Source of the DNA: Edaphochlamys debaryana
Taxonomy: Eukaryota > Chlorophyta > Chlorophyceae > Chlamydomonadales
NCBI GenBank assembly: GCA_016858145.1
Contig: JAEHOE010000085.1
Location: forward strand, 434,001-498,000
Length of the DNA stretch: 64,000 nt
Direction: 5' to 3'
The notes under the pieces were generated by a model. That model saw only the letters and a list, made by a program, of their open reading frames with translations. It was not told the DNA's origin and made no database searches. Each line of letters begins with the position of its first letter. The first letter of the stretch is position 1. Below, piece by piece: positions 43,301 through 53,462 of the stretch. The position numbers were made by a program, and so were the translations under genes.

Positions 43301-46300
43301 CCCGTTCACTCCATCCCCGTCTGCTCCCCTGCTGGCGCATGCAGGCTCCACCTGCAGCAGCGATGGCATCTTCTACTCTGGCTCGTCCATGGCCACCCCT
43401 ATGGTGGGTCAGCTCAAAACCTAATTGCATGACGATTTTCATGGGCTGGATATAGCGGCAAGCAAGCCTCAAGCGTTATAGACTAGGCGGAGTAGTGGTG
43501 ATGACCGTGTCTTGCGATGCGGACCTTCCTTGCTTGAGCCCTGCTTGGGGAGGCAGGGCTAGCTGTTGAGCAGAGAGGGGCGTGCTGAGGGGGCATGACG
43601 CACATGGTTTGATGAGAACGTTTGTGGGGCTCTGGACCTCCATGCCGTCGCGTTTTGGGGGCGGAATCCTGGGGCCAGTGTAATGCCAAAGCGGTGGGGG
43701 CTATCACTGCATTTGAGCAGGGGTTCCATGACCCCTGCGAAGGAGGCGTAGTATGCGGCGGCGGATAGGGTGGACCTGGCCATAATGACCCTGTGATGTG
43801 TACGCTAGGCGCTACTGCGGCTGATTCAACGCTTTCCCCTTCGTGGCATGCACCCGTCATCCACAGGTCTCGGGCAACCTGGCTCTTGCCGTACAGTACT
43901 TCAAGGATGGTTACTATCCGGCTGGCACAACGTCGGATTCCCAGTCTTCCCCTTTCGATCCGTCTGGCATGTTGATCAAGGTAGGCCGCACTGGCTTGCA
44001 GCCGAAAGGCATGTTGCGGGGTAAACCATGCTTAACCCAGTGGCAATGCCACCCTCGACAAGCAAGCTCTTGCCCGGACCTTTCGCCATTCTCATGCGCA
44101 GGCCGTTGCAATCAATGGAGCTCGAGCCATGAGGGTAGGTGCAGAGGCATAGGCTAACCTTGCTGACAGCAGGACTTGCACCTGACGAGTATTCTTGCGC
44201 TTCCGATGTCAAACTCGAGCACCTTTGCCGTCGCCCTCCTCTCTATCTGCTGCTTATGCGCAGTTCTCCAGGGCTGCTGGGGCTGGCACCCTTGGACCAG
44301 CGCCCGATAGCTTCCAGGTAGGCTGACGGCAGCATGCACGAATGCTGTTCTTCGGCCGGGTGCTTCACTTATTGGCTCTCTCCTCAAGCAATCTGGTACT
44401 CCCTCGCTTTACGGTATTGTCCCGGCAGGGCTGGGGGCGTCTGGACCTGAGCGGTGCACTGCCGCTGCCCGGCTTCACGCGGCCGGGCTACCGTCTCCAG
44501 GTGGCAGACTGGGGCACTCTTAACAAGACAGGAGACAGCGTAACGCTTACAGGACTGAGGGCCACAGGGGCAGGGTAAGCCGCTGGGATGGACCGATGGT
44601 ACTGGTGGGCCGATGGCTGGTACTGGTGGGCCATCCTTCGCCAGACCTTTGTTGCTTGCAAGAGCGAGATCCGCTTTCACCTCATCACCTCCGCATCCCC
44701 CGCGCGCAGTCCAATCATGGCCACACTCGTGTGGTACGACTTCCCAGCAGCTCCTTTTGCTCGAAAGCCAACCATCAACGACCTCGACCTTACCTGCTAC
44801 GTGGATGGGGTGCTGCAGCCGTACCGTGTCGGTGCGTGGGTCATGGGGTGCGCGGTAACCATGAGCCAACCACCGCCTCGCGGCCGGTCAGACCCACGTG
44901 ACGCACTGATGCATGAGCGCTTGTCCAGTCAGTCCACTACTGTCATTATGAGCACCCTTCCTCGTTCCCTTCGCACAGACCGTATAAACACGGTGGAGCG
45001 CATCCAGCTGATGAGCCCCAGGGCCAACGCCAGCATCGTGTTCATTGTTAGGGCTTTCGTCATCCGCCACAAGCTGCTCACGGACGAAGTCACCGCTGCG
45101 GAGGACAGGGCGTTGGACCAGCGCTTTGCCCTTGCGGTGGCGGGTTTCTTTGCTGGCACCATGCAGTCAAAATTCAACCCCGCATACGTGCGCCCCCAGG
45201 TGGTCGCGGTAAGCTTTTACACGACCTTGGTCGGGCTGGGCCGGGCCTGCTGTAGATGATCATCTACTCGATTTCTAACTAACGCCCCTAACATCGCTCG
45301 ACCCCTCCGCTCTGTCGTCCACCCCGTTGCTTGCCCAACCGGACTAGGCGCCCAACTCCACCCTCGCCGCCTTCTCGCTTACCACTGCTGCGGTTGGAGG
45401 CTGCATCGCCGCCAAGGGCTCACTGCTCGCGCTCTCCTCGGTGTGTGGCGTGCCATCGACCCTGAACACCTTCTCGCTCATTCGGGAGGATGCAGGTGTG
45501 CGGGAGGGATTATACTAGCATGGGTTGGCAGGCAAGAGCTGCGGGGCCGACTTCGGCCCTGCCTCGCCTCCCTGAAACTCCCCTTGCCCCTACGAAGACC
45601 CTCCGGGCTTACGTGGTGCTGACCCCCAACAACTACCCACACCCCATCAGGACCGCCTACGCTTGGTTCGTACTACGTAATAAGGGCAGGGGATGGCCGC
45701 TGTGTGTCGGTCAACGGTACGGCAGACACGACTCGGGCCACGCTGGTGCCCTGCAACCCGACCTCAGCTTGGCAGCGGTTTGGGTTTTTCAGGGCCGCCC
45801 CGTTCGGCATAGGAGGGTAAGCATACGGGCATATGCACCTCCGCATCCTGACGACATAGCCTCATGCATTGGAGGGCTGTCGCGCGTACGTGCGGATGGA
45901 CCTTCATGTGCGCCCCTCGCCCTGCCCCAGGATCTTATACCAAATCGTGCCCAAGCCGGTCCTTGGGGGTGTAGTAGCGAGCAACGCTTCACGACGCTGT
46001 CTCCAGCTGACTAACACCACGGCTGGAAGCGAGTTGGCGGTCGTGGTCTGCAACGAGCATCTCCGGCAACAGCTGTTTGGGATCAGGGCCTTCGCGTCCC
46101 CGCCAAACCCACTCCCGCGGCCGCCCGCACCTCCAAGCCCGCCGTCACCTCCATCACCAAAGCCGCCGGCGCCGCGGCCCCCGCAGCCCCCTCCTCAACC
46201 AGACCAGCTGCAGTTCCGGGTATCTTGGGAGCCGCCAAGCGGCGCCGGCTGGGACCTGGGTGAGTTCTGGCTTCAACACTTGGTTGTACCTGAACACGGC

Positions 46301-49069
46301 CCTTGCTTGTCCGGTTCCACTTGTGAAATCACTTGTTTATTTCCACGATTCGGGCACATCAAGGGCATGCGACATGCAAAACCCAGTAACCTGCTCTCAT
46401 ACCTACCTTGCAACGCCGGCAGTGCCCGACCTGGACATTGTCGTTTCGTGGGAGTGGGGCGACGCCCTTCGGTCAATCACGGCTGCGTGGCCCCAAGGTA
46501 CGCATGTGGTTGCCTTCGCAGTACCGGTCTGTTCGTTCCCGACACGTTTTGCTTTGCTGCATTTGCCCACCCGAAGTTCGCAACGGTACATATGGCGGCG
46601 ACAACGTCAAGAAGACGCCCGTCACGGTGAGGCGCGTCAAGGCATGCCGGGTTGCTTGAGCCTGGGCACGGGCGGGACCAGTCGGGACCAGTCGGGCTGG
46701 GTCGGGCCCAACTAGCCCAACGCGCTTTGAGTATGGCTGGCGCGCGGCGGCCACTCTTTGCTCGCTAGGCCGCCCCCGCCCCGCTCCTCCGCTCATTTAC
46801 TTTTATGTGTCATGCGCATGGCTGGACAGGATAGCGAGTTCGTCTACTGGGGCGCTGGGCTAACTCCAGACACCGCCACGTACCATGTGGTAAGCAAGCC
46901 CAGCCTGGCCACGGCCCCCGGCGAGTCATCGCTTGCAGCTTAGCCCGCGGCCGCAGGCACTGGCCAAACCTTATTAGATGGCGCGCCTAACTACGCTTTG
47001 CTCCCGCCCACTGCCGTGCTGCATCAGTGCTTCTCCGTCCTGACCGGCAAGCACTACGATCCCAGCCTCCGGGCCACTGCCACGGTCTTGTTCAAAGGGT
47101 TTCAGATATCCTCAGAGGCGCACGACTTCGACAGGGTCGACTTCTACTTACAGCAGGACTACTGCACCCCCAGCTCCTACGGCTACGTGTCGTCCTTCAA
47201 CTTCTCCTCAGCCGTCACCGCCCTGCCGCCGCGCCCCCCAAATCCCCCGCCGCAGCCCCCCCGCCCCCCTCAGCCTCCGCGGAGGCCTTCGCCGTTGCCA
47301 CCTCCGCCACCCGTGGAGGCATTGTCCCCGCTGTTCTTCCGTCTGTCGTGGTTTGACTCAACGACCCTTGCGCCTCTGCCAAATGTTGATTTTGACATTT
47401 ATGGTATGTATGTGTTCTGGCCTGGGCGCACCATGTTCATGTGCTGGTTCATGCAACCCACGCAAAAGAAAGGGGTTGAGGCAAACAAAGCACTTCCATG
47501 CAACCTCTTGCGCCCGCACGCAGTCACGTGGAAGGCTCAAAATGCGTCGTATGTTCTGTCATACTTCAATGTTACCGCGGGAGACGGCATGTACGGTGGT
47601 AAGTGGTGTTTCTGTCGAAGTGGCATGCTTAGACGGCATGCTTGGCATGCATTTGGCATAGTCTCTCAATCCCCAATCCCTCATCTAAGACTTTGGCTTC
47701 TTCCCCCCCCCCCCGAAGGTGACAATATCCGAGACTTTGTACCCAACCGAGTGCGTACGCGTCTTGAGAGCAGTGGGCGGGCGACGTCAGGCTTTGTTGA
47801 GCAGCTCAGGACCTCCTGCTGTGTGGCCTCTGACCTCCCAGCCCAGCCCTAACTGACGCTCAAACCATTCAATTGACCCACCCCCTTCCTCCTGGCCCTC
47901 AACCCCTGCCCTCAGAACTATGAGGAAATCTACTGGGGCGTGGGTGCAACCCCACCGTCTTCAACCTACCTTGTGGTAAGGTCAAGCTTGCGCGAGAGAG
48001 CAGCTTTTGATGTGATGTAGCTTGTGGCTTTGGATTCGTACGAGACCTCTCTTGCTATGTGTTACGCAGTGCGCAAGGTCATATGAAACAGCCTATAGAG
48101 GTGTCCGCATGGTCCTGGACGCACTATCGTACGGAAAAAGCATCCTAGCGGCCCCCCTTGTCAAGGACTTGAGCGGCGAACCTCCCATATCTTACTATGA
48201 CTGCAACCCAAGCGTTATCGGTGAGAGTGGCGGCTGGTTACCTGCGTGTGGGTGGTTGCCCGAAGGCAGGAAAAGGGCTGAGCCCCGTGGTCCACCGTAA
48301 GTGGATAACGCTAATGCACCTCACCTCCCAGAGCTGATGGCTCCTGCTGTCCACCCTCTTCTCCCGTCCAGATTACATGGGGAGCATTGTGTGGCCTTTG
48401 CCACCCCCGAGCCCCCCGAACCCTCCACCCCGGCCCCCGAGCCCACCGCGGCCCCCGAGCCCTGCACCCCGGCCCCCGACCCCTCCACCCCGGCCCCCGA
48501 GCCCACCGCGGCCCCCAACCCCGCCACCTCGGCCCCCGACTCCTCCAACCCCGCCCCCGAGCCCACCACGGCCCCCGACCCCTCCACCCCGACCCCCGAG
48601 CCCACCGCGGCCCCCGAGCCCTGCACCCCGGCCCCCGACCCCTCCACCCCGGCCCCCGAGCCCACCGCGGCCCCCAACCACGCCACCTCGGCCCCCGACC
48701 CCTCCAACCACGCCCCCGAGCCCACCTCGGCCCCCGAGCCCTGCACCCCGGCCCCCGAGCCCACCTCGGCCCCCGACCCCCCCCACCCCGGCCCCCGAGC
48801 CCACTGCGGCCCCCGAACCCCCCACCCCGGCCCCCGAGCCCCCCACCCCGGCCCCCGAGCCCTACACCTCGGCCTCCAAGCCCTCGGCTGCCCCCTCCAC
48901 GACCCCGTCCGCCGTCTCCTCCACCCGCGCCCTCGCCCCGACCACCGTCCGCGGGTCCCCCGCCGCGACCGCCCAGCCCACCCCCCCGTTGAACCCCTTG
49001 TACTTCTTGATACCTAATGCATGCGGCATGTCACCTGGGCTCCATTCAGCGTTGGAGCCTTGTGGCTGA
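37306..49069 (+). CDS. Secreted modular subtilase (S8) with PA insert, ricin-B-like blocks, proline-rich spacers and duplicated beta modules
   Basis: Predicted wall/matrix serine protease, 39 exons in continuous phase, 1749 aa. Signal peptide MKLLVFLLLALAVAKA; prodomain to ~340. Catalytic residues: D358 (VSDTGVD), H420 (DGHGTHV), oxyanion N514 (AVSNYGD), S772 (SGSSMATP). A PA domain (~602-664, GNLTAGNFTGRVALVLLAYG) sits between His and Ser. A C-terminal beta-domain has TLVWYDFP...NDLDLTCYV. Two Cys...Cys...Q-x-W/F blocks follow (RCVSVNGTAD...WQRFGF; RRCLQLTNTT...QQLFGI), then PPSPPSPP spacers and two modules with VSW, YGGDN and YWGxGxTP motifs. A long PPRPPSPP tail ends at TGA 49067-49069. 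Key exons: 37306-37397, 39284-39309, 39468-39632, 39797-39912, 40204-40345, 41871-42059, 43345-43403, 44710-44831, 45651-45816, 45931-46259, 47028-47403, 48372-49069. Introns at 37646 and 42423 have GC donors. The catalytic part resembles the subtilase class that includes algal hatching/lytic enzymes; a precise orthologue is not claimed. Confidence 0.85.
48399..48870 (+). repeat. Proline-rich coding minisatellite (PPRPPSPP)
   Basis: Tandem GC-rich units (CCCGAGCCCACCGCGGCCCC and variants) inside the last subtilase exon. Read in frame they give PPSPPRPP-type hydroxyproline-rich sequence, and in the other forward frames APEPTAAPEP or GPRAHRGP, so three overlapping ORFs are open. Most units end in CGACCCCTCCACCCC; at 48777-48784 the equivalent position is a run of eight C, one base longer, which shifts the frame for the rest of the array. 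Confidence 0.85.
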
Positions 49070-50000
49070 TGCGTGAATGCCGGGCCGGGGTGCGGCAACC
49101 CAGACTGCCGGGGGCATGTGTGCAGGCAAGCGGCCCGTCGACCGGCGGCACGTGCCGCAGGTCAACAGCCTCAGCGGGCATCACCTCACGCGTCCTGTGT
49201 ACGGAACGTTTCTGGCGTGCTGGGGCTTTCCGAATAGTGCCATTGTAGAGTGTGACATCATGCCGTAGAGGCCACGCCTTGGTTGCGGGATTGGTGGATT
49301 CATGGGCGCACGGATGCATCTACCGGTGGCCTGGGGGTTAGCGATGTATGGCATACATAGGAGGCCGGACCTGTTCATGGCGCAATCGAGGCAGGGGCGT
49401 GTGAGCGTCATGGCCAAGGACTCTTGATTGGGTCATTCATGGTGCCTGTCGTGAGCGAGGCGGCTCGCTTGGGCTAACGTGCCTCTGGTGTATCTGTCTG
49501 CTTACCTCACTCGAGCATGACCGCTGCGGATACTTTAAGTACTTGTGCATGCTGCCCAGACCTTATGACACCTCAATTCATAACAGTGGCGGTGTGGATG
49601 GGTGTGGCACCGGACGGAGAAGGCACCCAGATAGGCCAGAGGCTTCGTGTTCTATTGGTTTATCTGTGTGCGTGGCATTTTAGTTGGGCACAGAGAACGA
49701 CATGACGGTCCGTCCTTTCCCCTCCACCTGGCCCCCCGGTTATGTAGATGGCTACCACGACAACCCTTTCAGCACTAAGCACTTGTTGCGTAGGCATAGG
49801 ATACGGCCGGAAAGGATAGGCGTGAGACCCACCGAATGATGGTGGACCCGGAACTCCGTCCTATGTTTGAGGATGTGCGATTTGCGCTGTGTTTGCCGTG
49901 GGCCGAGGATTGAGGGATGCCGCAGTTTGGTGCACATGGCGCATTGCGGCACTAAGAGCACTGACCAAAGTGATACCGGGACTCCTCTGCGTCAAGGCAG

Positions 50001-50038
50001 ATCTTTGTGGTGGAAGGGGATCTTTGTGGTGGAAGGGG
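50001..50038. repeat. 19-bp tandem duplication
   Basis: ATCTTTGTGGTGGAAGGGG occurs twice head to tail (50001-50019 and 50020-50038) with no mismatch. Confidence 0.9.
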
Positions 50039-50260
50039 ATGGTGGTGTTCACTCCGTGGCAGGTTCAGAGGCGGGTACCGTAGTTGCACCGCTCGAACGT
50101 GCCACCGGTCACGGCACAGTGCTGGGGTCTTTCATTACACTGCGGACGACTGGGCTGGATACCCCTTCCCCAACGATCTGCGCCGCAGGGTTAGGTAGAT
50201 CGAACTCCAGGCTCTCCCAATTGTGGCTGTTGACATCATCAGCCATCTGATCCGCCACAA

Positions 50261-50265
50261 TGTAA
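50261..50265 (+). promoter_or_regulatory. TGTAA, possible subtilase polyadenylation signal
   Basis: The first plus-strand TGTAA I found after the subtilase stop; it implies a ~1.2-kb 3' UTR or an additional unresolved terminal exon. Confidence 0.35.
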
Positions 50266-50394
50266 GAGTGTACTGCAACAATAACCAGTACTGCCTCCCC
50301 TTGTCACCTTGCTGCCTCATAAGGCTTTTTCTCCACTTTCTCTCTCCACTTAGCAGCAGACCCCTCACGCACATTGCCTGTTCACACTAGGGTT

Positions 50395-50399
50395 TTACA
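50395..50399 (-). promoter_or_regulatory. TGTAA polyadenylation signal of the FAS1 gene
   Basis: Plus-strand TTACA at this site is TGTAA on the minus strand, 474 bases beyond the FAS1 stop at 50873. Confidence 0.55.
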
Positions 50400-50872
50400 C
50401 TAGGGTTTCTATAGATGCGCAGACAGAGAGCGCTCTCAGAATCTTCAAATGAGAAGATAAACATTGCACTATCTATGTACACGCCGGCCCACTCTCTGCA
50501 GGTGCCGTACGCAGCATACACAATGGCGCACGCCCATCCTCTTCCATCCCTGCTAGCCAAATCAAAAAACAATGTTGAGGGGTCAGCGCATGCTCATGGT
50601 AGCTCACGCATGGTAGCCGGGAAAATGGCGAGTCGAGGTTGCTTCTCGACTGCCTTGATCATGCTCCGTCCCTCCATCTATCCAGACAATGAGCGACCCC
50701 ACAATGAGGGATCCGCCAGTGCATGGAGGACAGCGTTCAATACGTACATATGGACGACGGGCGCCTTGCAATCATCTATGCCACCGAGTCCTACTTAAGC
50801 CAAGGATGGAGCGCAGTAGTGCAAACTGGGGTAGAACTCAGGTTTAAGGGAGGCTGAAGTACACTTGCACCA

Positions 50873-53462
50873 TCAAGCCGCACTGCCGTACGTCACGTCG
50901 GCCGGCAAAAGCACGCTGTTAATAACGTGCACCTGACAAGTGCCCAGGTTAACGGCAACGTTTGCAGTCAGGACAGCGGCGGTACTCTTGGCGGCAGAAA
51001 AATGCAGCGACCAGCTCGTCTTTGAAACTGTCAGGGGCGCCCTGCAAGAATGAGGAGGGTGCGAGCGGGGCAAAGGTCAGGGCAAAGGCGAGTGGCTGGG
51101 GTCATCAGGTCAGGGCAAGGCGAGTGAGAAATAGATAGGGAAGGCGTTGTTGCATAAAGGACACGCTTTAGTGGAATGGAGTTCACCAAGAGCGCTTATG
51201 TGGATGCTCAGGAGGACGGGGGCTGGGGCTGTGCGACGGGGCTGTGTTTTGCAGGCACAGTCTTTGTCCTTGCTTGCTTGCCGCAAGCCTATCCTTCCCC
51301 AGCCACAACCTACCCGTAAAGCGTTGTGAGGCGCTGGCCATGGCTCAGGTCTGAGAAGCGGAGGGCTGCGCCAGGGATAACGTGGGCCTGCATCACAGAG
51401 AGGGCGGGGCAAGTCAATTGGCGTGTTGTCCGTTACATGTCACTCTTAGCATGTGCGCCTCAATGTTTTGCGTTCAGACTATCTAGGTCTTGCTGCTTTG
51501 TGGGCCGACACGCTGTGCGTGCAGCTCACCGCCAGCACGCGCCGCAGATTGTCCTTGTCTGCCAGCAGCTGCTCCTGAGTCATGCTGTAGTGTTTCAGTA
51601 GCCTGTTGAACGCGTCGTTCTGTCGGACACAGGGAGGGCAGTGCATGCAAACAAGGAATGAGTCTACTTGATTGGCTCAAGCGTTACTGAGAAGAGCGTT
51701 CGCAACCTATCCCATTCACGCCGCGCTGCGCACGAACCGTTGGCGCCAGCACTGTGACCTTGGCCTTGGGGTCGGTCAGGGTGGCCAGGAAGGCGGGGTC
51801 CGAGGCGGCCACCGCGGCCAGCAGCGTGCTGAGCCCCGCGTTGCGGGCCGCCACGGCCACGGTGGTGGGGAAGGGGATGAGCACGGCGTCGATGACGTGC
51901 ACGACGGACCTGGGGAGGGGGGAGGGCGGAGGGGAACAGTAGGGGCAGCGGGAGGGTGTGATGGGCGGATGGGGTATGGTGGGCGGAGGATCTGCACTTC
52001 ATATTTGCCACTGTTTGCCACTGGTGCCTTGACGGGACCTAATGAACCCAGGGAGATGCTCACCTGGGCCCCAGGCCGATGGGCACATCAGGGATGATCA
52101 CGTTGGCATCAATGCCCCCCACAGCGGCCACCTTGACGCCGCCGCTTGGTCCCGTCGACACCGCCAGGTTCCGCTTGCTCCTAATAACAGTTAGGGGAAC
52201 ATGCATCAGGGTCAGCGCCGATCCAGGTATGGTAGGGCTTCAGGATAAGTCCTACCATACCAGGTCAGAATTAATCAAGCTTAATCCAATAACAGGGAGT
52301 AGGACCTGAAACGGACCTAGGCGCACTACCAGCAGTACCCCAACTCACAAGTACGTGCTGACATGAGTGGTCCCATGGATATCCGTGCTCAGCACGCGCT
52401 GAGGCACGACGTGGTAGCGCAGAATGTCTGCCAGCACACTCGGATTAGCAAATAGCACCGAAGGCGAGATGCCCAGGGCGGTCAGGGTGGCGTTGAAGGC
52501 ATCCTGAGATGCGGGGCAAGAATTGGCCAAAAGGGCGGGTGGTGTAAGGGACCCCGCACTGTGCAGGTGTCATCATGCATGTGACCGCATTAACCGCATA
52601 TGCGGTAGCGCGTGAAGCACGAACTGAATGCCCCAAACCTCCTACCCCCTAGCTAGTGGGGGGCCCTGACTGCAACCACTGAGGATTGCTACCCACGTTG
52701 GTCGGGGCGAACACAGTGACAGTGAGGTTGGGATCGCTGAGGGCGTTGGTGAGGCCAGCCGCCTTAACAGCCGCCAGCAACGTGCTGAGGGCGGGGGTGC
52801 GGGAGGCAGCCTGAGGAGCAATAGGAGCAAGGCGCACACACACATGGGTCAGGAGACGACAGCAGGTACTACCTCCTGTAGCGAATGGTAGGCAGTTTAC
52901 CCTCCCATGGCCTTGCCTCCTGCTAGAGGGGCCATGCAGAGCCTGCTGGAGGAGCCATGCAGCCTTCAGGATCATCTTCATCTGATACCCCAGCAGCCTT
53001 GCCTCTTGTCGTATTGCACCAGCCATGTGACCGTTCTCCGCCCCGGTCCTCCGCCCTCACGCTGTACATACCAATGCCACAGGCCCCCCTTAGCCGACTA
53101 TGCCCTCCGCGGATTGCGATTGTATGTACCCCCGCCCCCCTCACCGCCGCCACGCTGGTGAAGAAGGGCAGCAGCACTCGGTTGATCACGTGCACCACGG
53201 AGCGGCCGCCGGGGAGGTCGGCGCGCACGACCAGGGCGTCAGAGCCCACCGAGCTGACCTTGACCTCGCCACCCGGGCCGCGGACAACGGTCAGACTGGA
53301 GCCGCTCAGGAGGGTCTGGACCGCGGTGGGAGTGGTGGGTACGGCAGATGCCGGCACGACACGACCCAGCACGTGGTACGTCAGGATGGGCACCAGGCCG
53401 CTGCCCAGACCCAGCAGCCCACGTGCGGTGGTGTTGAGGCTGGCGGCAAGTTCAGTGAAGGC
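50873..53462 (-). repeat. FAS1 unit 0, diverged terminal copy
   Basis: Carries the last C2 exon (53462-53145), then domain A (52810-52697, 52503-52349, 52180-52064) and domain B (51909-51738, 51619-51530, 51387-51314, 51041-50873 with stop). Exon lengths match the array exactly except for the final one, but introns and many codons differ, so this is the oldest or least homogenised copy. The A3 exon uses a TAG acceptor. Confidence 0.85.

Larger units (their letters stand above)
49070..50872. other. Region between two convergent genes
   Basis: Holds the subtilase 3' side and the FAS1 gene 3' UTR. There are no convincing exons. A GGCGGTGTGGATGG stretch near 49589 and an exon-like open stretch near 50126-50198 (FHYTADDWAGYPFPND) could be remnants of a further subtilase module, but no phase-consistent joining was found. 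Confidence 0.45.

Noticed and set aside
48301..49017. Alternative APEPTAAPEP-reading ORF over the proline-rich repeat
   Set aside because: The splice phase from exon 48070-48220 enters the PPRPPSPP frame, which also matches the other two spacers of the same protein.
50385..50412. Two CACTAGGGTTTT units resembling TTTTAGGG telomere repeat
   Set aside because: Only two imperfect copies with a CACTA spacer; not a telomeric array.
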